From contig JANXRI010000278.1 of NCBI GenBank assembly GCA_025353085.1, positions 1 through 5,444 of the forward strand: a stretch of 5,444 bases of DNA, read 5' to 3'. This document shows positions 1 through 5,203 of this stretch, in pieces; the first letter of the stretch is position 1; every line of letters begins with the position of its first letter. Source of the DNA: Betaproteobacteria bacterium. Its GTDB lineage: Bacteria > Pseudomonadota > Gammaproteobacteria > Burkholderiales > SG8-41. The notes beneath the pieces are model-generated. The model was not told where the DNA came from, did not search any database, and saw nothing but the letters and a program-made list of their open reading frames with translations. Made by a program: the position numbers and the translations under genes.

Positions 1-1262
1 TCGGGTTATCGCAATTGCCGACGCTCCTCGGCATGCAGCTTGCGCAATCCAGTCATTTTCTGCTCGATATCTGGACGACGATCAGCGACCTCGATACCTT
101 GCACGCGCTGTCGTGCGGATTCGGCGTGACGGCGATCCTTATGCTGGTCGCATTCAAAAAATTCGCGCCTCGACTGCCGGGCGTCCTGCTCACCGTCGTC
201 ACCCTGACCGTCGCGAGCTATGCACTCGGCTATGCGCGTCTTGGCGGCAGTGTCGTCGGTGAAATCCCCCGCGGCATGCCGACGCTCGGCGTGCCGCAAT
301 CCGACTGGCCGGCGGTACGCGCGCTCCTCTCGGGCGCTTTTCTGATCGCCCTGATCAGTTTCCTGGAAGCGATGTCGAGCTGCAAAATAATCGCGCTTAA
401 AACCCGCACTGCATGGGACGAAAATCAGGAGCTGATCGGCCAAGGTCTCGCCAAAATTGCGGCTGCGTTCAGCCATGCGATTCCGGTCAGCGGATCGTTC
501 TCGCGGAGCGCAGTCAACCTCGCCGCCGGCGCGCGCAGCGGAATGGCCGCGCTGGTGGCGGCGTCCGTGGTGCTCGCGACGCTGGTCTTCTTTACGCCTC
601 TCCTGTATCACCTGCCAAAACCCGTGCTCGCCGCGATTATCATGGTGGCGATCGCGAGCCTGGTCGATTATGCGAGCATGCGCAGAGCGTGGCGTGCCGG
701 CCGGGACGATGGAGTCGCCGCTATCGCCACTTTCATCACTACGCTCTTGTTCGCGCCCAATATCCAGATCGGCATCCTGACCGGCATCCTGCTTTCGCTG
801 GCGCTGCTCCTCTATCGCATCATGCGGCCGCGTGTCGCCATCCTCGGGCTGCATGTCGACGGCACGCTGCGCGATGCGCAAAGACTCCGGTTGCCGGCTC
901 TGCATCCGGAGCTGGGGGCGATGCGCTTCGATGGCTCTTTGCTATTCGTTAACGTGTCTTATTTTGAAGACGCCATCGTGCAACTCGAGCGGTCGAATCC
1001 GCGCCTCAAGTACATTCTCGTGGCCGCGGGCGCGATCAACATGATCGACGCGTCCGGCGTCGAATTGCTCGCCAACCTCGTCGATCGCCTCAAGGCCAAC
1101 GGCATCACGCTGGCGTTCAGCGGCGCCAAGCAGCAGGTTTTAAATGTCATGGAGCAAACCGGCTTCACACGCAAAATCGGTTTCGAGAACCTGTTTCCCA
1201 CTGACCCGCTGGCACTTGAAGCATTACTCGCGCGCCTCGGCGCACAGCCCACCGCCGCCTGA
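1..1262 (+). CDS. SulP-family inorganic anion transporter with C-terminal STAS domain (5' partial)
   Basis: Inner-membrane secondary transporter of the SulP/SLC26 family, which moves sulfate, bicarbonate or related anions; the substrate cannot be told from sequence. The frame is open from base 3, so the true start lies upstream and the TTG at 15 is unlikely to be the start. About 419 residues are visible against a usual 500-580, so the first transmembrane helices are missing. Hydrophobic segments are seen near bases 105-160, 175-235, 315-370, 540-615, 620-675 and 712-823. The family signature is clear: FLEA (about 360-371), NQELIGQGLA (about 423-452) and PVSGSFSRSAVN (about 483-518). A cytoplasmic STAS domain follows (about 927-1185), with FDGSLLFVN and the loop IDASGVE; its serine codon is at 1053-1055, the position phosphorylated in SpoIIAA-type STAS proteins. 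The adenosyltransferase gene follows on the same strand, with no evident functional link. Family assignment is firm. Confidence 0.93.
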   Translation, partial: GLSQLPTLLGMQLAQSSHFLLDIWTTISDLDTLHALSCGFGVTAILMLVAFKKFAPRLPGVLLTVVTLTVASYALGYARLGGSVVGEIPRGMPTLGVPQSDWPAVRALLSGAFLIALISFLEAMSSCKIIALKTRTAWDENQELIGQGLAKIAAAFSHAIPVSGSFSRSAVNLAAGARSGMAALVAASVVLATLVFFTPLLYHLPKPVLAAIIMVAIASLVDYASMRRAWRAGRDDGVAAIATFITTLLFAPNIQIGILTGILLSLALLLYRIMRPRVAILGLHVDGTLRDAQRLRLPALHPELGAMRFDGSLLFVNVSYFEDAIVQLERSNPRLKYILVAAGAINMIDASGVELLANLVDRLKANGITLAFSGAKQQVLNVMEQTGFTRKIGFENLFPTDPLALEALLARLGAQPTAA

Positions 1263-1312
1263 CAGATACGCGCGGTTGCACGGCGCTTTCATTTCACTTA
1301 ATCTTGCCCGCC

Positions 1313-1867
1313 ATGGCTAACCGCCTTACCCGAATTTACACGCGCACCGGCGATGCCGGCACCACCGGACTTGCCGATGGCTCGCGGGTTGCGAAAGACG
1401 CGCCGCGTATCGAGGCGATCGGCGGAGTCGACGAACTCAATAGCGTAATCGGCGTTCTGTTGTGCGAGGAGCTGCCGGCTGCGATTCGCGCGTGTCTTGA
1501 CGGCGTGCAGCACGATCTGTTCGATCTCGGCGGCGAACTGAGCGTGCCCGGCCATACCATCATGAGCGAGGCGCACAGCAAGCGGCTGGAGGAAGCGCTC
1601 GATGCTTTCAATGCCGGCCTGCCGCCGCTCAAGGATTTCATCTTGCCGGGCGGCTCGCGCGCCGCAAGTCTTGCGCATGTCGCGCGCACGGTGTGCCGGC
1701 GCGCCGAGCGGGCGGTCGTCGCGCTCACGAAATCGGAGCGGGTCGCGCCGCCGCTATTGCAATATCTGAACCGCTTGTCCGATCTTTTGTTCGTGCTCTC
1801 GCGCACGTTGAATCGTCATGCAGGCGGCGACGACGTGTACTGGCAACAGGGGAAGAACCGGGCCTGA
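1313..1867 (+). CDS. pduO: PduO-type cob(I)alamin adenosyltransferase
   Basis: Cytoplasmic enzyme that transfers the 5'-deoxyadenosyl group of ATP to cob(I)alamin (or cob(I)yrinic acid a,c-diamide) to make coenzyme B12. The 184-residue product has the usual PduO/MMAB length and is trimeric in the family. Motifs in order: TRTGDAGTTGLADGSRV at residues 10-26 (N-terminal ATP-binding loop), RIEAIGGVDELNS at 32-44, ILPGG at 110-114, CRRAER at 128-133 and YLNRLSDLLF at 151-160; the last two line the ATP/cobalamin site. The ATG at 1313 gives the family N-terminus (MANRLTRIYTRTGD); an in-frame TTG at 1304 would add only three residues. No Shine-Dalgarno sequence precedes the ATG, whose upstream bases are pyrimidine-rich, so initiation may be weak, coupled or on a short leader. 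The gene ends facing the btuF-like gene, which acts on the same cofactor. The symbol names the enzyme family; no propanediol operon is present. Confidence 0.95.
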   Translation: MANRLTRIYTRTGDAGTTGLADGSRVAKDAPRIEAIGGVDELNSVIGVLLCEELPAAIRACLDGVQHDLFDLGGELSVPGHTIMSEAHSKRLEEALDAFNAGLPPLKDFILPGGSRAASLAHVARTVCRRAERAVVALTKSERVAPPLLQYLNRLSDLLFVLSRTLNRHAGGDDVYWQQGKNRA

Positions 1868-1905
1868 CGCGTCTCGCGGCATCGCGTGCCAACTTTCAGC
1901 GTGGT

Positions 1906-2823
1906 TCAGCGGTTTGGCCGCCCGGAGCGCACCGTCTCGAGATGCTCACACACGGTACGCGCGCCTTGCAGAACCCGCGGCGTCTGGCGTTGAATGTAAT
2001 CGGGATCGACATACAGTGCCCGCACATTGCGCAGCCCCGCATAGCGCTCGTCGCGCAGCCACGGCGCGACAAACGCTTCAGGTGTCGTGGCCGAACTGCC
2101 GCCCAATACTACGCGCGGTTGCGCTGCCATCACGCTCTCGAGCGAAACGATCGGCGTCAGCACGGGCGCCGAACCAAAGACGTTCCGGCCCCCGCACAGG
2201 GTGAGGACATCGCTGATCAGATGCTGGCCGTTGACGGTCATCATTGGCTCGTGCCATATCTCGTAAAACACCCGCACCGGCGCGCGCTTGCTGTATTGCG
2301 CCGTGAGCGCCGCGATGCCGCGTTGGAATTCAAGCGCCGACTTTTCCGCCGCGGCGTCTTTGCCCGCGAGAGCTCCAATCGCGCGCAGGAGGCGTGGAAT
2401 TGCCGAGAGTGTTGCCGGTTCAGCTACGAAAACCGCAAAACCAAGCTGCTCGAGCCGTTCAAAATCGGCAGCGTGGTTGCCGGTTTTCCACGCGACGATC
2501 AGGTCTGGCCTGAGACTCAGCACGCGTTCAAGGTCGATCCGGGATGCGTCGCCGATTTGCGCAATCGACTTGGCGGCGGCCGGAAAATCGCTAAACCGCG
2601 GTACCCCGATCAGATTCGCGCCGGCACCCGCTGCAAAGACGAGCTCGGTAATCGATGGCGCGAGTGCAACGATGCGGTGGGCCGGTGCGGCAATGGTTAC
2701 CGGTACGCCGCGGTCGTCGACCGCCGTGATGCCGGCTGCATGAGAGTCAGGCCGAGCCGCCAGTCCGCCAACAAAGACTGCAGCGGCGAGCCACCACCAA
2801 CGAACGGCGCATCGCACTCTCAC
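1906..2823 (-). CDS. btuF: BtuF-like cobalamin-binding periplasmic protein (ABC transporter substrate-binding protein)
   Basis: Periplasmic binding protein of the helical-backbone class (PF01497 type) that delivers cobalamin to a BtuCD-type importer. The 305 residues begin with an export signal: basic MRVR, a hydrophobic stretch WWWLAAAVFVGGLAA, and a likely cleavage at SHA-A near residue 29. BtuF-like blocks run in order: RIVALAPSITELVFAAGA (50-67), GVPRFSDFP (73-81), DLERVLSLRPDLIVAWKTGN (97-116), FYEIW (186-190), VLTLCGGRNVF (206-216), SLESVMAAQPRVVL (227-240) and YIQRQTPRVL (276-285). Glu60 and Glu229 match the two surface glutamates that dock E. coli BtuF on BtuC. The start is GTG at 2823, with a weak GGGCGGA upstream; a second in-frame GTG is at 2817. 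It lies 24 bases after the cNMP-protein gene, suggesting co-transcription, and converges on the adenosyltransferase gene. No btuC or btuD is in view. A siderophore or other corrinoid ligand is possible but less likely, given the SDFP and WKTGN blocks. Confidence 0.9.
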   Translation of the reverse strand: MRVRCAVRWWWLAAAVFVGGLAARPDSHAAGITAVDDRGVPVTIAAPAHRIVALAPSITELVFAAGAGANLIGVPRFSDFPAAAKSIAQIGDASRIDLERVLSLRPDLIVAWKTGNHAADFERLEQLGFAVFVAEPATLSAIPRLLRAIGALAGKDAAAEKSALEFQRGIAALTAQYSKRAPVRVFYEIWHEPMMTVNGQHLISDVLTLCGGRNVFGSAPVLTPIVSLESVMAAQPRVVLGGSSATTPEAFVAPWLRDERYAGLRNVRALYVDPDYIQRQTPRVLQGARTVCEHLETVRSGRPNR

Positions 2824-2847
2824 CGCATCCGCCCACCGCGATAACAG

Positions 2848-3384
2848 CTAAGGGTTGCTCATGTACTGCAACAACGTCGCGCTCGTATGGCGCAGGCGTT
2901 GCGACAGCATCGTGACGAGCTTAATGAGTATTTTGGAGCCCAGACTGGGTTTCTCAAGAATGATTTTGACCATGTCGTCGCGCGTGAGCACGCCGAAAGT
3001 GGTTTCCTTGAGTGCAACGCAGGTGGCGAAGCGCGGCTCGCCATCGATCATCGACATCTCGCCGAGCGTCATGCCCTGGATCACCGATGTCATGAGCTGC
3101 TTCTCGCCCATCAGGTTCTGCTTGTAGATATCGACTTCGCCGCGAATCACCAACAGCATGTAGTCGCCGATATCGCCCTCACGGATGATCGTCTGGCCAG
3201 GCTCGGCATGGTAAACGCGCATATAGCCGCCAAGCAGATTGACATCATCGCGGTTGAATTCTGCAAAAAACTGCGAGCGTCCGACCAGGCTGAATATCTG
3301 GTCCGCGAATGCGCCGCCGCCACCGAGGTCTTCGAGCACGGCGAGCAACTCGCGTCCGCGTCCCGCATTCGCGTTATCCATCAT
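2848..3384 (-). CDS. One-domain cyclic-nucleotide-binding protein (no DNA-binding domain)
   Basis: Cytoplasmic protein of 178 residues consisting almost entirely of a CRP/PKA-type cNMP-binding beta-roll. The fold runs from about SQFFAEF (residue 37) to about residue 140. It includes TIIREGDIGDYMLLVIRGEV (65-84) and the phosphate-binding cassette LGEMSMIDGEPRFATCVA (107-124). Glu109 and Arg118 match the residues that hold the ribose and cyclic phosphate in PKA/CRP proteins, so nucleotide binding is plausible. After the roll there is only a helix with SQRLRHTSA and a short tail. There is no helix-turn-helix, kinase, channel or cyclase domain, so it is probably a sensor acting through a partner rather than a transcription factor. 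Two ATGs are adjacent: GGAG at 3390-3393 is 5 bases from the ATG at 3384 and 8 from that at 3381, so either may be used. It sits 34 bases after aroG and 24 before btuF. The domain call is firm; ligand and target are unknown. Confidence 0.9.
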   Translation of the reverse strand: MMDNANAGRGRELLAVLEDLGGGGAFADQIFSLVGRSQFFAEFNRDDVNLLGGYMRVYHAEPGQTIIREGDIGDYMLLVIRGEVDIYKQNLMGEKQLMTSVIQGMTLGEMSMIDGEPRFATCVALKETTFGVLTRDDMVKIILEKPSLGSKILIKLVTMLSQRLRHTSATLLQYMSNP

Positions 3385-3418
3385 GCACGCTCCGGTTTTT
3401 TCCGAACTGCGTCAACCG

Positions 3419-4501
3419 CTAGTGTTCGGCTTCCATCAACTTGATGCGCCGCTTGCGCACGCCATCGGCCAGCGTGTCGAGCAGTTTTGCGCTGTCTTCC
3501 CAACTGATGCAGCCGTCGGTAATGCTTTGCCCGTACACGAGCAACTTGCCAGGCACCAGGTCCTGGCGGCCGGCTTTTAAGTGGCTCTCGACCATGATGC
3601 CGAATATGCGGTCTTCGCCGCCTGCCATCTGGCGCGCGACGTCGCCGCCGACATCGATCTGGTTCTGCGGGTTCTTGCTCGAATTGGCGTGGCTGAAATC
3701 AATCATCAAACGTTGCGCGAGGCCGGCGTCGGCTAGCCCATTCCCCGCGGCATCGACGCTCGCGGCGTCGAAGTTCGGCGCCTTGCCACCGCGCAATATG
3801 ATGTGGCAGTCCTCGTTACCTGCGGTCGAGACGATCGCCGAGTGCCCGGCTTTGGTGACCGACAGAAAGTGATGCGGGGCCTGCGCCGCGCGAATCGCGT
3901 CGACTGCGATCTTGATATTGCCGTCGGTGCCGTTTTTAAACCCGACCGGGCATGACAGGCCGGATGCTAGTTCACGATGGATCTGGCTTTCGGTCGTGCG
4001 CGCGCCGATGGCGCCCCACGAAACGAGATCGGCGATGTACTGCGGCGTAATCATGTCGAGAAATTCACAGCCCGCCGGCATGCCCATCTCGTTTAATTCC
4101 AGCAGCAGTTCGCGCGCAATGCGGATGCCTTGGTTGATGCTGAAACTGCCGTCGAGATTGGGATCGTTGATGAGCCCTTTCCAGCCGACTGTCGTGCGGG
4201 GCTTTTCGAAGTACACGCGCATCACGATCAGCAAATCATCGACCAGCCGCGTCTTGACCGCTTTAAGCCTGCCCGCGTATTCCTTGGCCGCCTTGACGTC
4301 GTGAATCGAGCACGGCCCCATGATGACGAGCAGCCGGTCGTCGGCGCCGTGCAGTATCCGGTGAATGCCCTGGCGAGCGTCGAAGGTGGCCTGCGCGGCC
4401 TTGTCGGACAACGCAAACTCGCGCAACACGTGCGCAGGCGGGACCAGTTCCTTGATCTCCTTGATCCGTAAATCGTCGGTTATTTGCATGGACGAACTCA
4501 T
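3419..4501 (-). CDS. aroG: 3-deoxy-7-phosphoheptulonate (DAHP) synthase, class I AroG type
   Basis: Condenses phosphoenolpyruvate with erythrose 4-phosphate to DAHP, the first step of the shikimate pathway to aromatic amino acids; cytoplasmic. The 360 residues align with E. coli AroG, recalled from memory, at a constant offset of +3 across the residues compared. Visible blocks include DDLRIKEIKEL (9-19), MGPCSIHD (61-68), RVYFEKPRTTVGWKGLINDP (95-114), EFLDMITPQY (146-155), ARTTESQIHRELASGLSCPV (167-186) and GFKNGTDG (187-194). The four metal ligands are present: Cys64, His271, Glu305 and Asp329. Residues equivalent to the AroG phenylalanine site (Ser180, Phe209, Ser211) are Ser183, Phe212 and Ser214; the tyrosine enzyme AroF has Gly at the last position, so phenylalanine inhibition is predicted. 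The ATG at 4501 is chosen, but the ATG at 4489 (MQITDD) gives an N-terminus one residue shorter than E. coli AroG and is equally possible. Neither has a good Shine-Dalgarno sequence. Upstream in-frame ATGs precede the likely promoter. It is probably the first gene of aroG-cNMP-btuF. Confidence 0.96.
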   Translation of the reverse strand: MSSSMQITDDLRIKEIKELVPPAHVLREFALSDKAAQATFDARQGIHRILHGADDRLLVIMGPCSIHDVKAAKEYAGRLKAVKTRLVDDLLIVMRVYFEKPRTTVGWKGLINDPNLDGSFSINQGIRIARELLLELNEMGMPAGCEFLDMITPQYIADLVSWGAIGARTTESQIHRELASGLSCPVGFKNGTDGNIKIAVDAIRAAQAPHHFLSVTKAGHSAIVSTAGNEDCHIILRGGKAPNFDAASVDAAGNGLADAGLAQRLMIDFSHANSSKNPQNQIDVGGDVARQMAGGEDRIFGIMVESHLKAGRQDLVPGKLLVYGQSITDGCISWEDSAKLLDTLADGVRKRRIKLMEAEH

Positions 4502-4519
4502 TATCGACCAAAGCGAAAC

Positions 4520-4549
4520 AGTATAACTCAAGAGCGTGCGGCGATTCAT
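4520..4549 (-). promoter_or_regulatory. Possible sigma70-like promoter for the aroG group
   Basis: Read on the - strand, TATACT (4525-4520) matches the -10 consensus at five of six positions. The best -35 candidate is ATGAAT (4549-4544) at a spacing of 18, matching only the central TGA of TTGACA. Transcription would start near 4513, leaving about 12 bases before the ATG at 4501 or 24 before that at 4489. This placement argues against the longer upstream starts for aroG. I see no TyrR-box-like or trp-operator-like palindrome beside it. Confidence 0.4.
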
Positions 4550-4582
4550 GCAGCCGGGGCGAGCGCGATGAATGCCCGCGGG

Positions 4583-4611
4583 ATGACAGGGCGAGCGCAC
4601 GATGGTGTAAT
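4583..4611 (+). promoter_or_regulatory. Sigma70-like promoter for the lipoprotein gene
   Basis: ATGACA (4583-4588) and TGTAAT (4606-4611) each match the -35 and -10 consensus at five of six positions and are separated by exactly 17 bases. Transcription would start near 4618, giving a leader of about 40 bases before the ATG at 4660. It is the best promoter match noticed in the window and the only one correctly placed for the rightward genes. It fires away from the aroG promoter, and the two -10 elements are about 80 bases apart. Confidence 0.55.
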
Positions 4612-4649
4612 CTCAGTAGCCGAGTGCGCCGGCGCGCACAGTGCAAGCC

Positions 4650-4656
4650 AGAGGAA
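4650..4656 (+). promoter_or_regulatory. Ribosome binding site deciding the lipoprotein start
   Basis: AGAGGAA ends directly before the first of two adjacent ATG codons. From GAGG (4651-4654) the gap is 2 bases to the ATG at 4657 and 5 bases to that at 4660, so the second ATG is the likelier start. It also makes the GTG at 4624, which would place an arginine-rich tail before the signal peptide, unlikely. Confidence 0.6.
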
Positions 4657-4659
4657 ATG

Positions 4660-5136
4660 ATGCCGGTATTACCAGCGGTTCTGCCGCACCGTAGGTCGAC
4701 GACGAATATCCTGGGCAGCTTGGCATTCTGTGCAGCTGGTACGCTTGCCGGCTGCGCCGAATCGCCCGCGAACCCGGACGTACCCATCAGCGTCGCGCCC
4801 GAGCCGGGCCGCGCCGTCATAGTTGGGTGGGGCAATACGCCCGCCGAGAACGCACGTGCCGCGCTCAAGGCCGAACAGGGCACACGCGTGACGCGACTCT
4901 TCGTTGCCTTTGTCGACGGCAAAAAGATTTCGTTCGCGCAGAACACCGCGCGCGTGCCGCCCGGTGATCACAATCTGATCATCTCGTGCGGTATCTACGT
5001 CGACTACCGCTTCTTTACTCATGACAGCGCCCTGCGTGCGAGCTTTGACGCGAACCGCATCTACCGCCTGCGCGCAAATCCGGAAGGCAGGCGGTGCGAG
5101 CCTTACCTTGAGGAGGTGACAGCCAACAATGGGTAA
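4660..5136 (+). CDS. Putative lipoprotein of unknown function, possibly with a PEGA-like beta fold
   Basis: Small exported protein of 158 residues; I do not recognise a named family. The N-terminus is a lipoprotein signal: basic HRRS, hydrophobic ILGSLAFCAAGT, then the lipobox LAGC with the lipidated cysteine at Cys32. The residue after it is Ala, so there is no Asp inner-membrane retention signal, and outer-membrane sorting is likely. A Pro-rich linker (36-49) follows. The mature part looks like a short beta domain: VTRLFVAFVDGKKI (77-90), RVPPGDHNLIISCGIYVDYR (98-117), SFDANRIYRL (128-137) and CEPYLEEV (146-153). The order DGK, PPG-H-hydrophobic strand, then F-A-x-x-x-Y-x-L resembles PEGA-type or surface-anchored sandwich domains; that is inference only. 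Cys110 and Cys146 could form a disulfide. It has its own promoter and ribosome binding site. The methyltransferase gene follows within about 40 bases, probably in the same transcript. Confidence 0.82.
   Translation: MPVLPAVLPHRRSTTNILGSLAFCAAGTLAGCAESPANPDVPISVAPEPGRAVIVGWGNTPAENARAALKAEQGTRVTRLFVAFVDGKKISFAQNTARVPPGDHNLIISCGIYVDYRFFTHDSALRASFDANRIYRLRANPEGRRCEPYLEEVTANNG
5111..5119 (+). promoter_or_regulatory. Very strong Shine-Dalgarno sequence at the end of the lipoprotein gene
   Basis: AGGAGGTGA is fully complementary to the 3' end of 16S rRNA and lies inside the last codons of the lipoprotein gene. The first ATG downstream is at 5129 (11 bases after AGGAGGT), overlapping the lipoprotein stop. 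That ATG opens a 24-codon frame, not the methyltransferase frame, whose first ATG is at 5179. A chance match within codons for Glu-Glu-Val is possible. Confidence 0.45.
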
Positions 5137-5203
5137 TCGCAAGTCGGTTCGCGCGTTGCCCACGGCGCCGGCGTCGCCATGCCGCGGCACATTTATTCGC
5201 TAA
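5129..5203 (+). CDS. Possible 24-codon small ORF or leader before the methyltransferase gene
   Basis: ATG at 5129 to TAA at 5201-5203 encodes 24 residues beginning MGNRKSVRALPTAP, basic and proline-containing, with no recognisable family. It is preceded by AGGAGGTGA at a slightly long spacing of 11 bases. Its start overlaps the lipoprotein stop (ATGGGTAA). It runs past the methyltransferase ATG at 5179 in another frame and stops 8 bases before an in-frame methyltransferase GTG at 5212. It may be a coupling or leader ORF, the displaced N-terminus of the methyltransferase if a base is missing or extra here, or chance. Evidence for translation is the Shine-Dalgarno match only. Confidence 0.22.
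   Translation: MGNRKSVRALPTAPASPCRGTFIR

Noticed and set aside
6..905. Long open frame of 299 codons on the - strand across the SulP gene
   Set aside because: Its translation is rich in Arg, Asp, Glu and His with no recognisable domain, while the + strand of the same bases encodes clear SulP motifs; it is a shadow of high-GC coding sequence.
1192..1206. CCACTGA near a possible B12 box of a cobalamin riboswitch
   Set aside because: It lies inside the SulP coding sequence, lacks the surrounding riboswitch helices, and is not a full B12 box; no better match was seen upstream of btuF or the adenosyltransferase.
1270..1294. Possible terminator after the SulP gene (GCGC, 9-base loop, GCGC, then TTTCATTT)
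   Set aside because: A four-pair stem with an interrupted T tract is too weak to call a terminator.
1868..1905. Bidirectional terminator expected between the convergent adenosyltransferase and btuF genes
   Set aside because: Only a CGCG-GCAT-CGCG element with no T-run is present, so no intrinsic terminator can be supported there.
1693..2844. Long open frame of 383 codons on the + strand across btuF
   Set aside because: Arg/Ala-rich translation without motifs, overlapping the adenosyltransferase and lying antisense to a well-supported BtuF-like protein.
3419..4600. Longer aroG product starting at 4600 or at the ATG near 4549
   Set aside because: The added residues have no counterpart in AroG, and these starts lie upstream of the likely promoter -10 element.
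4263..4946. - strand open frame of 227 codons across the aroG N-terminus and the lipoprotein gene
   Set aside because: It overlaps two well-supported genes and both promoters, and its translation shows no family features.
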